Source: JBFYTX01 sp963739515 (GTDB lineage: Bacteria > Chloroflexota > Dehalococcoidia > Dehalococcoidales > RBG-16-60-22). From it: 64,000 bases of DNA. Both the position numbers and the translations under genes were made by a program. Numbering within the stretch: position 1 is the first letter of the stretch; every line of letters starts with the position of its first letter. Below, one piece after another: positions 26,795 through 36,254 of the stretch. The DNA lies in contig CAVUAO010000003.1 in the NCBI GenBank assembly GCA_963739515.1, positions 1-64,000 on the forward strand. Direction: 5' to 3'. The notes under the pieces were generated by a model. That model worked only from the letters and a program-made list of their open reading frames with translations. It ran no database searches and was not told the DNA's origin.

Positions 26795-28185
26795 CTAAAC
26801 CTTCTTACGTTTCCAGCGCCCCGACTTGAAATAGATGATGAAAATAATCGCCGAGGAGACGGTGTCCGCCACCAGCGCCCAGCGGACGCCATACACCTGC
26901 AGGTTAGCGATTTTAGGTAAAATAACCGCCAGCGGCACGCGGATGCCCCACATGGTCACGAGGTCGATGATAAAAGCTATCAGGGTATCACCAACGCTAT
27001 TCATAATGCTCATCATGACCATCATTAAACCATTAAACATATAGCTGACCGTCTGGATTTTAAGTAACTTGCCGGCCATATCAACGAGGCCGGGCTCGGC
27101 GTTAAAAATCGTCACGATAGAGTTCGCCCAAATCAAGATAACGATGGATAAAATAAACAGAGGCCGGTGAACAGACCGACGGCAATCCAGGCGGTCTTTT
27201 CCGCCCGCTGCGGCTGCGAAGCCCCCAGGTTCTGCGCCGCCAGGATGCCGGCCGCCGCGCCCAGGCCCATGGCCGGCATAAGAATCAGCATATCGACACG
27301 GGAGACCAGCATATGACCGGCGATGGCGTCAGTGCCGAAGGGGGCGATAAACCACATGAAAACGATGCTGCCGACGTTCATGTGGATGCCGCCCAGAGAA
27401 GCGGGGATACCGATTTTCACAATGCGCCATATCATAGCCGAATCGAAACTGAAGTGGCGAATGGTCAAGCGCAGGCGCGTATGACCTCTAAAGACAATCC
27501 AGAGGGCGATGGCCGCGAAGATACCCTGGGAAATGACCCCCGCCAGAGCCGCCCCCCGGACGCCCATAGCCGGGAATATTCCCCACCAGCCGAATATCAG
27601 CAGCGGGGAGAGGATGATATTGAGAGCCCGGGTGCCGAGGCTGATTTTCATCGGGGTTTTGGCGTCGCCGGAAGCCTGCATAATCCGCTGCGCCAGAACG
27701 GCGAACGACATGGTGAACGTGCCGATAAGCTCGATGCGCAGGTAGGTCGCCCCGGCGGCAACGACATCCGGCTCGAGCTTCCAGAGACTCAAAATCGACT
27801 TGGCGAAGAACATGCCTATCAGCGCCAGGAACAGCGATAAAGCCGCGCCGACCACGAAAGCCTGCTGGGAGGCATGGTTAGCCTGAGCATCGTCACCGGA
27901 GCCGACAGAGCGGGCGATAATCGCCTGCAGACCGGTGAAAAGACCAAATATCAGGGAGTTAATGAGCGAAACGATGGTGCCGGACATCATCACGCCGGCC
28001 ATCGGGGCGGAGCCGAGCCGGCCGATCCAGATGGCGTCAATAAAGGGACCCAGCGTCATGACGGTGGAGCTGACGGTCATGGGCCAGGCCAGCGACCAGA
28101 GATTGCCGGGGATACTCCCCTTAGTCCAGTCGCGCAGCATGGGGTTCTTTTCGTTTAGAGGACCATCAGATGCCGCTTCCGCCAA
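26795..28185 (-). CDS. MATE-family efflux transporter (one frameshift)
   Basis: This multi-pass membrane transporter of about 460 residues begins with a G-N-L-W-S-L-A-W-P-M-T-V-S-S-T segment and contains paired MATE halves, with about 11-12 hydrophobic helices. The frame is lost near 27135 between L-C-L-F and W-A-N-S-I-V-T-I-F-N, where C-L-F-I-L-S-I-V-I-L-I-W would read through. MATE proteins export drugs or metabolites in exchange for H+ or Na+. There is a short cytosolic N-terminal tail. It is followed on the same strand by the SDR gene 48 bp away. Confidence 0.8.
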
Positions 28186-28288
28186 ACTTCTGCTCCTTTA
28201 TATCCCGCTAAAAAAATATACAATCAAACGCTCTGAGTAATCTTTTTTATGAAACCGGCATCAGCGCGTTCAAAGTGAGCCGGGGACA

Positions 28289-28370
28289 TGGGGAAGGGGG
28301 GACTCGAACCCCCAAGCATTGCTGCACCAGATCCTAAGTCTGGCCCGTCTGCCAATTCCGGCACTCCCCC
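28289..28370 (-). tRNA. tRNA-Leu (anticodon TAG)
   Basis: Read on the minus strand, the acceptor gggggag pairs with cttcccc and the discriminator is A. The anticodon arm is ccaga-ct-tag-ga-tctgg, giving anticodon TAG (reads CUA and, by wobble, other CUN codons). A long variable arm (gcagcaatgct) and the T arm gggggttcgagtccccc are typical of a class II leucine tRNA. The 3' CCA is not encoded. Confidence 0.92.
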
Positions 28371-28426
28371 GCAGGTACTATAGCATTTTAGATAGCGTGG
28401 CTCAAGTGGTAATTTAACGAAATCCA

Positions 28427-28634
28427 TCCCCCTTAATCCCCCTTCCTTTGCTAAAGGAAGGGGGAAGAAAGAAAAGATGGGTTTCACCCCTCTTAAACGC
28501 GCCGTTTATCTAAAGGGAGTAGCCCAGCGAGAGGTGCTGGGGCTCCTCTCGTACTCTCTCCCCCTCTCAAACGAATAATATAATCCAAAACAAAAAATAA
28601 TACGGTTTTAGAGGGGGACCAAGGGGGTGAGCAT
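28427..28634. repeat. Two paired-hairpin repeat copies, opposite orientation
   Basis: The plus copy (28427-28503) has aatccccctt cctttgctaaagg aagggggaa and a weak second hairpin with cccctcttaaacgc. The minus copy (28504-28634) ends with ccccctctcaaac ... gttttagaggggg around a ~38-base AT-rich loop, then accaagggggtgag. Apart from these and the following promoter, the 28371-28803 interval holds no gene I can support. Confidence 0.6.
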
Positions 28635-28673
28635 GAAGAACCAACGAGTAAAAATAAAACCAAAGACTCCCTA

Positions 28674-28739
28674 TTGACAAGTGACCGAACCGGTGCTATT
28701 ATACCTAGAACATCTATGTAATATAATAGTCTAGGTATA
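28674..28739 (+). promoter_or_regulatory. Strong promoter overlapped by a 10-bp inverted repeat (candidate operator)
   Basis: TTGACA (28674-28679), 17 bp, TATTAT (28697-28702). A perfect 10-bp inverted repeat, tatacctaga (28700-28709) and tctaggtata (28730-28739), overlaps the -10 box and the start region. A second TATAAT lies between the arms (28722-28727). This is the layout of a repressed promoter. The nearby PadR-type gene is a candidate repressor (inference). Confidence 0.65.
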
Positions 28740-28803
28740 AGCGACGGCCGGGGCAGCCGTACCGGAACTATAAGAATCCAAAAGAAGGAGGACCTAAATT
28801 ACG

Positions 28804-28947
28804 ATGAAATTTACGAGTCTGGCAATCTGTTCTCTCGGCATCTGGGTATTCCTGGGCTCTTTCGTGGATGGAAGCTGGGTCGGCATTGTCTTCGGCATTA
28901 TTGCCGCGATCCTGGCGCTCATCGGCGCGTTCGTTAAATCCGAGTAA
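28804..28947 (+). CDS. Small hydrophobic membrane peptide (47 residues)
   Basis: The ATG at 28804 follows gaaggaggacc. The peptide begins M-K-F-T-S-L-A-I-C-S-L-G-I-W and has two short hydrophobic helices split by F-V-D-G-S-W-V-G; it ends V-K-S-E. I do not recognise a family. It is the first gene after a strong, probably regulated promoter. The PadR-type regulator and its membrane partner follow, so it may be their target or part of the same stress-responsive unit (inference). Confidence 0.6.
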   Translation: MKFTSLAICSLGIWVFLGSFVDGSWVGIVFGIIAAILALIGAFVKSE

Positions 28948-29107
28948 AACCCTGTAATTTAAATAAAGATTTCCACGGACGGCTGCCCCTGCCATGCGCG
29001 CCGATATCAGTGCCCCTCTTGCAAATATCATTAATCTTTGCTAGTATTGTCGTACATCGAGTATCTAAGTAAAAAATTAAGATAAATAGACCAGAGAGGT
29101 GATTCAC

Positions 29108-29449
29108 GTGGTATCAAAACATGATTTGATAAAAGGAAGCTCAAACTCCCTCCTGCTGAGCCTGCTGGAGCGGCAGGCGATGTACGGCTACCAGATAGTC
29201 AAGGAACTCGAGGCGAGGAGCCAGGGTTACTTTAAGTTTAAAGAGGGAACACTCTACCCGGCCCTGCACCGCCTGGAAAAAGCGGGACTGATAGCCGGGA
29301 CGTGGCAGATGCTGCCCAACGGGCGGCAGAGGCGCTACTATCATATCACGGCCAAGGGACAGGCCGAGCTGAACGAAGAAAAAGTACAGTGGCAGGACTT
29401 CCTAACAGCCATCAGGATGATACTCCAGCCGGAACTTTCCAAGATTTAA
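29108..29449 (+). CDS. PadR-family transcriptional regulator
   Basis: I choose the GTG at 29108 because gagaggtgat, a near-ideal ribosome site, precedes it by seven bases; a GTG at 29099 lies within that site. The protein of about 113 residues has the PadR winged helix: L-L-L-S-L-L-E-R-Q-A-M-Y-G-Y-Q-I-V-K-E-L, then K-E-G-T-L-Y-P-A-L-H-R-L-E-K-A-G-L-I and the wing R-R-Y-Y-H-I-T-A-K-G. The short form without a long C-terminal domain is PadR subfamily 2-like. The next gene, 13 bp away, is a membrane protein with a DUF1700/HAAS-type N-terminus, a pairing common for PadR. Confidence 0.88.
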   Translation: MVSKHDLIKGSSNSLLLSLLERQAMYGYQIVKELEARSQGYFKFKEGTLYPALHRLEKAGLIAGTWQMLPNGRQRRYYHITAKGQAELNEEKVQWQDFLTAIRMILQPELSKI

Positions 29450-29462
29450 AGAGAGCGAGATA

Positions 29463-30404
29463 ATGACGCCGGAACTGACGCAATACCTGGAAAGCATCAG
29501 GGGCAAAGCCAAGCTGGGGCCTTCGGAGGAAAACGGGGTCATGAGCGAGCTCAGGGCGCACATCGAGGACCGAGTCCGGGAACTGACAGAGACCGGCCTG
29601 AGCGAACAAGAAGCCCTGGACACCTGCCTGGGGCAAATGGGCAGCGCCAAACTGATTGCCCGGCAGATATACGAAACTTACGCCCAGGGAAGCTGGAAAC
29701 AGGTGTTGCTCGCCTCTCTGCCCCACCTTATTTTCGGGACGCTGTTCGTGCTTAACTGGTGGCACTACCCCGGCTGGCTATCGATCGTACTGGTGGCGAT
29801 CCTCGCCACGACGATTTACGGGTGGGGACGCGGGAAACCGACATGGCTTTTCTCCTGGCTGGGCTATTCGCTGCTACCGGTACTGGCCGTGGGCATCCTG
29901 CTGCTCTATATCCCCGGTCCCAGGGGTTGGTCGCTGCTGGTGCTGCCAATCTACTTTCCGCTGGCTTTATGGTGGCTCTTCCGCATCATCGTCCAGACCA
30001 CGAGACGGGACTGGCTTTTCAGCACGCTGATGCTGCTGCCCCTGCCGATTATCGCCGGGTGGTTCCTCGCCATTTCTTCCGCGGGGAAAATCACCGAAGA
30101 CAGCCTGAAGCGCGTGGACTATTTCGCCCCCTGGATAGGGTTAAGTTTCCTGGTACTGGCGGCGACCATCGCGGCATTCATCCGGCTGCGGCAGCGCTGG
30201 CTGAGGGTCATACTGCTAGCGGCGTCGGGGCTACTGACGCTGACCCTGGTGGTTTACTACGGCACCGGCCGCCTCGACACGCCTACTTTCTTCGGGCTGA
30301 TGCTGGTGATGTGGGGGGTCCTGCTCGCCCCACCCCTCCTGGAACGATTCGTCGTCAGAAACAGGCAGGCCATCACGTGGAAAGAAGAAAAGCGGCCGGT
30401 ATAG
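29463..30404 (+). CDS. PadR-linked membrane protein with permease-prefix/HAAS-type N-terminus
   Basis: Residues 1-75 are a soluble helical domain with I-R-G-K-A-K-L, V-M-S-E-L-R-A-H-I-E-D-R-V, and E-A-L-D-T-C-L-G-Q-M-G, typical of HAAS/permease-prefix domains. About seven to eight transmembrane helices follow to near residue 295, with a basic tail. Proteins of this type are usually encoded with a PadR regulator, as here. They are thought to signal membrane or antibiotic stress, although the mechanism is not established. It lacks any ABC ATPase neighbour. Confidence 0.75.
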   Translation: MTPELTQYLESIRGKAKLGPSEENGVMSELRAHIEDRVRELTETGLSEQEALDTCLGQMGSAKLIARQIYETYAQGSWKQVLLASLPHLIFGTLFVLNWWHYPGWLSIVLVAILATTIYGWGRGKPTWLFSWLGYSLLPVLAVGILLLYIPGPRGWSLLVLPIYFPLALWWLFRIIVQTTRRDWLFSTLMLLPLPIIAGWFLAISSAGKITEDSLKRVDYFAPWIGLSFLVLAATIAAFIRLRQRWLRVILLAASGLLTLTLVVYYGTGRLDTPTFFGLMLVMWGVLLAPPLLERFVVRNRQAITWKEEKRPV

Positions 30405-30499
30405 CCTGAACACCCACCCTGAATAACGGTACTCCGGAGGCACGCCAACAGAAAAAACAGCCATCATCACCGATAATATCGCCGGCGGAACGGGAATAA

Positions 30500-31381
30500 G
30501 TGGATAAAAACGTTATCACCAAACAAAAGGTCGCCATCGTCACGGACACCACCGCCTGCGTGCCCGCGGAACTGGTAGCCAAGTTCGATATCGAGGTAGT
30601 GCCGATCAAGCTGTTCGTCGATAACAAGACCTACCTGGACGGCATCGATATCCACCCCAACGAATTTTATGCCCTGCTGCGCCAATCCAAGAAGATACCC
30701 ACCACTTCCGCTTCATCGCCGGACAAGTACCTCGAAGCCTTTTGCAAAGCCAGCCTGAAAGCAGCGGGCATCCTCTGCCTGACGGAACCTGCCAAATTCA
30801 GCGCCATGTACAACTCCGCCCGCATCGCCGCGGAGATAACCAGGGAAACGCTCCGCGACAGAGAAATCGAAGTGATGGAATGCACGACCGCCGCGGCCGG
30901 GCAAGGGCTCGTGGTACTGGCGGCCGCCAGGGCCGCCGCAGAGGGCAAAACGCTGGAGGAAGTCAAGGAAATCGCCCGCAAGGTCATGGACAGAGTCAAC
31001 CTGCTGGCGACCCTCGACACGTTACAGTACCTGGCCAAGAGCGGGCGCGTCCCGCAGGCCGCCGCGATGGTGAACTCAATTCTCAATATCAAGCCCGTCT
31101 TTACGCTCGACCACAGTGACGCCCATACCGTCGCCCTGCCAAGGACGATGAAAAGCGCCATCAACAAGATGCTCAAACTAATGCAGTCGATGGTGAAAAA
31201 AGGGCACCCTCTCCACGTGGCGGTGATACACGCGGACGCATTGGAACAGGCGGAGTCTTTCAAGAACAGAATCAGCGCCCAGTTCGTATGCCGGGAGATA
31301 TTCATCACGGAGTTCACGCCGGTGATGGGAGTGCATACCGGGCCGGGGCTAATCGGCGTGGCTTTCTACGAAGAAGAATAA
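30500..31381 (+). CDS. DegV-family fatty-acid-binding protein
   Basis: The GTG start gives a 293-residue protein. It shows the DegV landmarks V-A-I-V-T-D-T-T-A-C-V-P, P-T-T-S-A-S-S-P-D near residue 73, and L-D-T-L-Q-Y-L-A-K-S-G-R in the second domain. It ends with a G-V-H-T-G-P-G-L-I-G-V-A segment. DegV/FakB-like proteins bind a fatty acid and can present it to a kinase (FakA) for phosphorylation. No FakA homologue is in the window. It is a cytosolic protein and probably a single-gene unit. Confidence 0.88.
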   Translation: MDKNVITKQKVAIVTDTTACVPAELVAKFDIEVVPIKLFVDNKTYLDGIDIHPNEFYALLRQSKKIPTTSASSPDKYLEAFCKASLKAAGILCLTEPAKFSAMYNSARIAAEITRETLRDREIEVMECTTAAAGQGLVVLAAARAAAEGKTLEEVKEIARKVMDRVNLLATLDTLQYLAKSGRVPQAAAMVNSILNIKPVFTLDHSDAHTVALPRTMKSAINKMLKLMQSMVKKGHPLHVAVIHADALEQAESFKNRISAQFVCREIFITEFTPVMGVHTGPGLIGVAFYEEE

Positions 31382-31455
31382 GCGCATTACAGAAACTCTC
31401 CCCCTCTTAAACGCCCTAGCCAAAACCATCCCAAACCATCTATAATTACGGGAGT

Positions 31456-32040
31456 ATGGACAATTCCGGGGTCGAGGCGGACGTACGGCGGCTGGTCGCA
31501 AGCCTGGGCGAGCTTCCCGGGCCGGAAGCAAAGCCGGCCTTTATCGTCATCAGCGGGCTGCCCGGGACGGGAAAAACCTACCTCAGCCGCCGACTCGCCG
31601 AGCGCCTCCCGTACCCGGTCCTGGAAAGCGACGCCTTACGCAAACAGCTCTTTCCCACTCCGACGTATTCTGTCATCGAAAGCGGCCTGCTTTTCCGGGC
31701 CATCCACAAATTGATTGAGAACCTGCTCGGAAAAGGGATACCGGTCATCCTGGACGCCACCAACCTGACGGAGAGGTACCGCGAGCGGCTTTACAACATC
31801 GCCGAAAAGCGTAACGCCAGGCTTATCCTGGTGGGGGTCAAAGCGCCGCCGGAAATAGTCCGGGAGCGACTAAAAAACAGGGTAATAAAGAACAACGGCG
31901 ATAAATCGGACGCGGACTGGGAGGTTTACCAAAAGCTAAGCGCCACCGCGGAAAAAATACGCCGCAGACACTACGCGGTGGACACGTCCCAAGACATCAC
32001 ACCCGCCGTAGAAAAAATCGTGCGAGAAGTCAACCGCTGA
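31456..32040 (+). CDS. P-loop kinase (AAA/zeta-toxin-like fold)
   Basis: This 194-residue protein has a Walker A motif G-L-P-G-T-G-K-T at about residues 34-41 and E-S-D-A-L-R-K immediately after strand 2. The strand P-V-I-L-D-A-T-N-L-T-E has the D-A-T-N typical of small-molecule or RNA-repair kinases of this type. The substrate is unknown. It stands 13 bp before the aminopeptidase gene, so the two probably share a message. A TATAAT (31441-31446) lies nine bases before the ATG without a clear -35 box. Confidence 0.75.
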   Translation: MDNSGVEADVRRLVASLGELPGPEAKPAFIVISGLPGTGKTYLSRRLAERLPYPVLESDALRKQLFPTPTYSVIESGLLFRAIHKLIENLLGKGIPVILDATNLTERYRERLYNIAEKRNARLILVGVKAPPEIVRERLKNRVIKNNGDKSDADWEVYQKLSATAEKIRRRHYAVDTSQDITPAVEKIVREVNR

Positions 32041-32053
32041 AAGGAGACAAATC

Positions 32054-33551
32054 ATGGAGATAAAAGCCGCCACCGGAAGCATCGCCGAGATTAAAGCCGA
32101 CGCCATTTTAGTGAACCATTACGAGGGAATGAAACGCCCGGAGGGTGACGCCGTTGCCGCGGACAAAGCCCTGGACGGGACCATCACACGACTCATCAAA
32201 GACGGAGACATCAAGGGCAAACTCAACGAGGTCAACATGATACACAGCCTGGGCCGGCTGCCGGCCGCCCGGGTGGTCGTGGTCGGGCTGGGGAAGAAAA
32301 AGGAACTCAACACCAATAAAGTACGGGGCGCTATTGCCGAAGCCTGCCGATACCTGCGGGGCAAGGGGGTCGAAAGCATCGCCAGCGGCTTACCAGGACG
32401 CCGGGACCACCGGGATAAAATCCGGGGACGCCGTCCAGGCCATGACCGAGGGGGCGGTGCTCGGGCTGTACGCTTTCCACCGCCACGTCACAAAAAAGGA
32501 AGACAACTCCGGCGAGATAAAGCAGTTCACGATAGTCGGCGGGGAAAAACGGTCGATGGAACAAGCCATCGAAAAAGGCAAGATAATTGCGGAAGCCGCC
32601 AACTGGGCCAGGGACCTGGTCAACGAGCCTGGCAATTTTATGACGCCGAGGGACATGGCCGAGGCCGCGCTCCAGATGGCTAAAAAATACGGGCTCAAGA
32701 CGGAAGTCTTCGAAAGAGAAAAAATCACGGAACTGGGCATGGGGGGCCTGCTGGGAGTATCACAGGGCAGCCAGCAGCCGCCGCGTTTCATCGTCCTCAG
32801 CTATAAAGGCAGCCCTTCCAAGGATATAGATTTAGCGTTGGTGGGCAAAGGCATCACCTTCGATTCCGGGGGCATCGATATCAAGCCTTCGGAGGGCATG
32901 GAAGACATGAAGGGGGACATGGCGGGGGGCGCCTCAGTGATGGCGACACTGATGGTCCTGGGGCAACTCAAGCCGAAAATCAACGTCACGGCGCTCGTCC
33001 CAGCCACGGAAAATATGCCCAGCGGGACGGCGATGAAACCGGGCGACATCATCACCGCTATGAACGGCAAGACTATCGAAGTCCTTAACACGGATGCCGA
33101 AGGTCGCCTTATACTGGCCGACGCCCTGTGCTATGCCAAGAAGCTCGAAGCTAAAGCGATTATCGACGTAGCGACGCTTACCGGCGCCTGCCGGATAGCG
33201 CTGGGAACGATATGCACGGGGGCCTTCGCCAATAACGACGCCCTGGCGGAAAAGGTCGTCACCGCCGGCAAAGAGACCGGGGAATACATGTGGCAGATGC
33301 CGATGTACGAAGAGTACCGGGAGCTGCTGAAAAGCGATATCGCCGATATCAAGAACATCGGCAACAGGTACGGCGGCGCCATTACCGCCGCCAAGTTCCT
33401 CGGGGACTTCGTGGAGGAGACGCCCTGGGTGCACCTGGACATCGCCGGCACCAGCGATACCGACAAGGAAAAGGGCTATATAGTCAAGGGGGCTACCGGG
33501 GTGCCGGTGCGGACACTGGTGAACCTCGTACTGGGAATGGCGAAGCCATAA
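32054..33551 (+). CDS. pepA: Leucyl aminopeptidase, M17 family (frameshifted)
   Basis: The N-terminal macro-like domain is in one frame (32054 to about 32385); the catalytic domain is in the next (from about 32385). Metal and catalytic residues are present: V-G-K-G-I-T-F-D-S-G-G, D-M-K-G-D-M-A-G-G, and the M17 signature N-T-D-A-E-G-R-L. One shift near 32385-32395 rejoins the two parts into about 498 residues, normal for hexameric PepA. It would remove N-terminal residues from peptides using two divalent metal ions in the cytosol. Ribosome site aaaggagac. Confidence 0.88.
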
Positions 33552-33572
33552 GGTTTCAGTAAGGAGAATATC

Positions 33573-34214
33573 ATGAAGATTAAATACCTCGCCCACGCCG
33601 CGTTCCTGATCACGTCCGATGCCGGCGTAAAAATCGTCACCGACCCGTACACTCCGGGCGGAGGCATCAAACACGGGGAAATCAAGGAGACGGCGGACAT
33701 CGTCACCGTCAGCCACGAACACGGCGACCACAACAACACGGCCACCGTCAGGGGCGATCCGAAAATATTGCGGGCGGGCGGGGAAGCCAAGGGGATAAAG
33801 TTCAAAGCCGTGTCTGCCGCCCACGACGATCAAGGGGGGAGCCAGCGGGGCAAAGACACCATCTTCTGCTTCGAAGTGGACGGCATCAGGGTCTGCCATT
33901 GCGGCGACCTCGGCCACGTGCTCAGCGAAGAACAGGTCAAAGCCATCGGCAAGGTGGACGTCCTGATGATGCCGGTGGGGGGCTTCTTTACCATCGACGC
34001 CAAGACCGCCACGAAAGTCGGCGACCAGCTCAAACCTAAAGTCATCATCCCCATGCACTATAAGACGGAAAGGCTCGACTTCCCCATCAGCGGGGCCGAT
34101 GAGTTTACCAAAGGCAAGAACAACGTCACGCGCGTCAGCGGGAGTGAAATCCAACTCAAAGCGGGGTCGCTGCCCGCGTTAATGCAAATCATGATACTGA
34201 AGCCGTCGCTATAA
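33573..34214 (+). CDS. UlaG-like MBL-fold metal-dependent hydrolase
   Basis: This 213-residue protein starts with K-I-K-Y-L-A-H-A-A-F and carries the metal motif V-S-H-E-H-G-D-H-N-N, a later C-H-C-G-D-L-G-H with a bridging Asp, and I-P-M-H-Y-K at the C-terminal end. This is the short, single-domain UlaG-like form; the substrate is unknown. Ribosome site aaggagaat. It is tightly packed after pepA and two bases before the methyltransferase gene, so all belong to one operon. Confidence 0.85.
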   Translation: MKIKYLAHAAFLITSDAGVKIVTDPYTPGGGIKHGEIKETADIVTVSHEHGDHNNTATVRGDPKILRAGGEAKGIKFKAVSAAHDDQGGSQRGKDTIFCFEVDGIRVCHCGDLGHVLSEEQVKAIGKVDVLMMPVGGFFTIDAKTATKVGDQLKPKVIIPMHYKTERLDFPISGADEFTKGKNNVTRVSGSEIQLKAGSLPALMQIMILKPSL

Positions 34215-34216
34215 AA

Positions 34217-34846
34217 ATGAGCGAATACTGGGACCAGAGATACGGGGCGGAAGGGCGGATATGGGGGGACAGACCGAGTAAAACCGCCGAACACGCGCTG
34301 AAATTATTCCGCAAATATAAAGTCAAGACCATCCTGGTGCCGGGGTCGGGTTACGGCCGAAACAGTCGGCTGTTTGCCACCAGGGGATGCAAAGTCACGG
34401 GCGTAGAGATATCGTCGAGGGCTGTCGAAATGGCGCGAGAATTCGACCCGCTCACGCGGACGATGCAAGCGTCCGTCCTTGATATGTCTTCCCTCGCGGA
34501 AAAATTCGACGCCATTTACTGTTTCAACGTGCTGCACCTCTTCCGCGAAGACGAGAGAAAGCTATTTCTGAGGCAATGCGCCGATAGACTGAAAGAAAAA
34601 GGTATCATGTATTTCACCGTCTTTTCCGAAAGAGAAGAAAGCTACGGAAAAGGGCAAGAGACCGAGAAAAATACCTTCGAAAGCAAACCGGGGCGGCCGG
34701 TACATTACTTCAGCGAGGGAGACCTCAGAGAGCATTTTGGAAATATGGAAATAATAGAAACAGGCATCGTGGAAGACCCGGAAGACCACGGCGGAGGACC
34801 GCACACTCATATCCTGAGGTACATCTGCGCGAAAAAGGACTCATGA
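34217..34846 (+). CDS. Class I SAM-dependent methyltransferase
   Basis: This 209-residue protein has motif I as I-L-V-P-G-S-G-Y-G-R-N-S and an acidic residue at the end of strand 2 (V-T-G-V-E-I-S). It also has F-D-A-I-Y-C-F-N-V-L-H-L before a strand of the Rossmann fold. The opening E-Y-W-D-Q-R-Y-G and general size recall tellurite-resistance TehB or thiopurine methyltransferase-like enzymes. The substrate is unknown. The stop overlaps the next start (ATGA). Confidence 0.8.
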   Translation: MSEYWDQRYGAEGRIWGDRPSKTAEHALKLFRKYKVKTILVPGSGYGRNSRLFATRGCKVTGVEISSRAVEMAREFDPLTRTMQASVLDMSSLAEKFDAIYCFNVLHLFREDERKLFLRQCADRLKEKGIMYFTVFSEREESYGKGQETEKNTFESKPGRPVHYFSEGDLREHFGNMEIIETGIVEDPEDHGGGPHTHILRYICAKKDS

Positions 34847-36129
34847 TAAATCCGAACGACGTTAACCTGATTATCTTCGACATGGACGGGACGATTGTCC
34901 CCTCGCTGCCGGCGGTCTACGAAGCGATAAAGCGGGCTTTTACCAAACTGGGATGGGCGGTCAACTTCAGCGCCGAGGACATCAACAAATTCTTCGGGAT
35001 GCCGGCGACGGCGGGCAAAGGCGGACTCTACGAGTTCATCACACCGCCCGAGAGCCAACTCACCATTCCGGAAGTCCGGGAAAAAGTGCTCGAAGAATAT
35101 CAAGAGACTTTCCCCGAAATGCTGCAGCCCTACCCGGGCGTCAGAGAAACGCTGGAAATTTTAAAGAAGCGAGGCTATAAACTGGCCCAATACACAAACG
35201 CGTCCGTCCGGTATCTCGACCTGATTATGTCAACCCTGGATATCGGGAAATACTTCGACTACATCGAATGTATCCACGAAAATAACACCACCAAGCCCGA
35301 GCTGGTGAAGAAAATCAGGGAGAGGTTCGGGGGCGTAACGGCGGCGGTGGTGGGAGACCGGTGGCACGATATCGAAGCCGCTCACGAGACGGATTCCTTA
35401 GCTATCGGGGCACTTTACGGCTACGGCGGCGCGGAGCCGGAAAAGGCGGATATCACCATTAAAAGCTTTAGTGAACTCCTCGCGATTTTTGACCGAAAGC
35501 GGCCGATATTCGAAAAGATTCTCGGGGAAATCAAGGTGAGAAAAGACAAAAACCGACCGTTCGTCATCGGGATAAGCGGGATAGACGGGGCGGGGAAAAC
35601 GGAGTTCGCCGGCGCCTTCGAAAAATTCCTCAATAAGCAGGAATTTAAAACACAGGCAATTCATCTCGATGATTTTCACAATCCCAAAGCTATAAGGTAT
35701 GCCGGGAACGACCAGGCGGACAACTACTACCGCCGCAGCTTCAATATCGATTTAATTACGGAAAAGCTGCTGAAGCCACTGAGGCAAAAGAGGGCTTTTA
35801 CCACCGGGATGACCCTGCTCGATTACCTCACGGACAAATACGATGTTGAACGGGAATTTTCCTTCGAGCGGGATACCGTCGTCGTTTTCGAGGGGGTCTT
35901 TCTTTTCCGGAAAGAGCTGGCGCCCTATATCGACTATAAAATCTTCCTCGATATTACGTTTGCAGAAAGCAAAAAGCGGTCGCAAGGCCGGGACGCCGAG
36001 GAATATATTGAAAAGTACGATGTCAAATACCTGCCCGCCCAGGCAAAATACCTGAAGGAATACCCGCCCGAAGATACCGCGGACTTAATCATCGATAACG
36101 CGGATTGGGAATACCCCCGTATAAAATAA
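34843..36129 (+). CDS. Fused HAD phosphatase and uridine-kinase-like P-loop protein
   Basis: Residues 1-215 are a HAD hydrolase: nucleophile D-M-D-G-T-I, then a helical cap, Y-T-N-A-S, a conserved Lys in T-K-P-E-L-V-K, and V-V-G-D-R-W-H-D-I-E. Residues ~235-428 are a P-loop kinase: G-I-S-G-I-D-G-A-G-K-T, then I-H-L-D-D-F-H-N-P, Y-Y-R-R-S-F-N-I-D and V-V-F-E-G-V-F-L, as in uridine kinases. Two opposing activities, or one regulating the other, in one chain is unusual. The substrate may be a nucleoside or a sugar. Its gene start overlaps the methyltransferase stop. Confidence 0.8.
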   Translation: MINPNDVNLIIFDMDGTIVPSLPAVYEAIKRAFTKLGWAVNFSAEDINKFFGMPATAGKGGLYEFITPPESQLTIPEVREKVLEEYQETFPEMLQPYPGVRETLEILKKRGYKLAQYTNASVRYLDLIMSTLDIGKYFDYIECIHENNTTKPELVKKIRERFGGVTAAVVGDRWHDIEAAHETDSLAIGALYGYGGAEPEKADITIKSFSELLAIFDRKRPIFEKILGEIKVRKDKNRPFVIGISGIDGAGKTEFAGAFEKFLNKQEFKTQAIHLDDFHNPKAIRYAGNDQADNYYRRSFNIDLITEKLLKPLRQKRAFTTGMTLLDYLTDKYDVEREFSFERDTVVVFEGVFLFRKELAPYIDYKIFLDITFAESKKRSQGRDAEEYIEKYDVKYLPAQAKYLKEYPPEDTADLIIDNADWEYPRIK

Positions 36130-36190
36130 CATTTTTCTAACATATTTTCGGCGCAACCTGCACTAGACTCCACCGACCCCCTACCCACCC

Positions 36191-36218
36191 TTGACTCTCT
36201 ATGATAGAATAATATATA
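36191..36218 (+). promoter_or_regulatory. Promoter upstream of the molybdenum-cofactor genes
   Basis: TTGACT (36191-36196), 16 bp, TATATA (36213-36218), followed by a gggggtga stretch. It would drive mobA-moeA-mobB and the DUF362 gene. Confidence 0.5.
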
Positions 36219-36254
36219 GGGGGTGAATTTGCGTATTTAAGTGAATAGAGAAAC

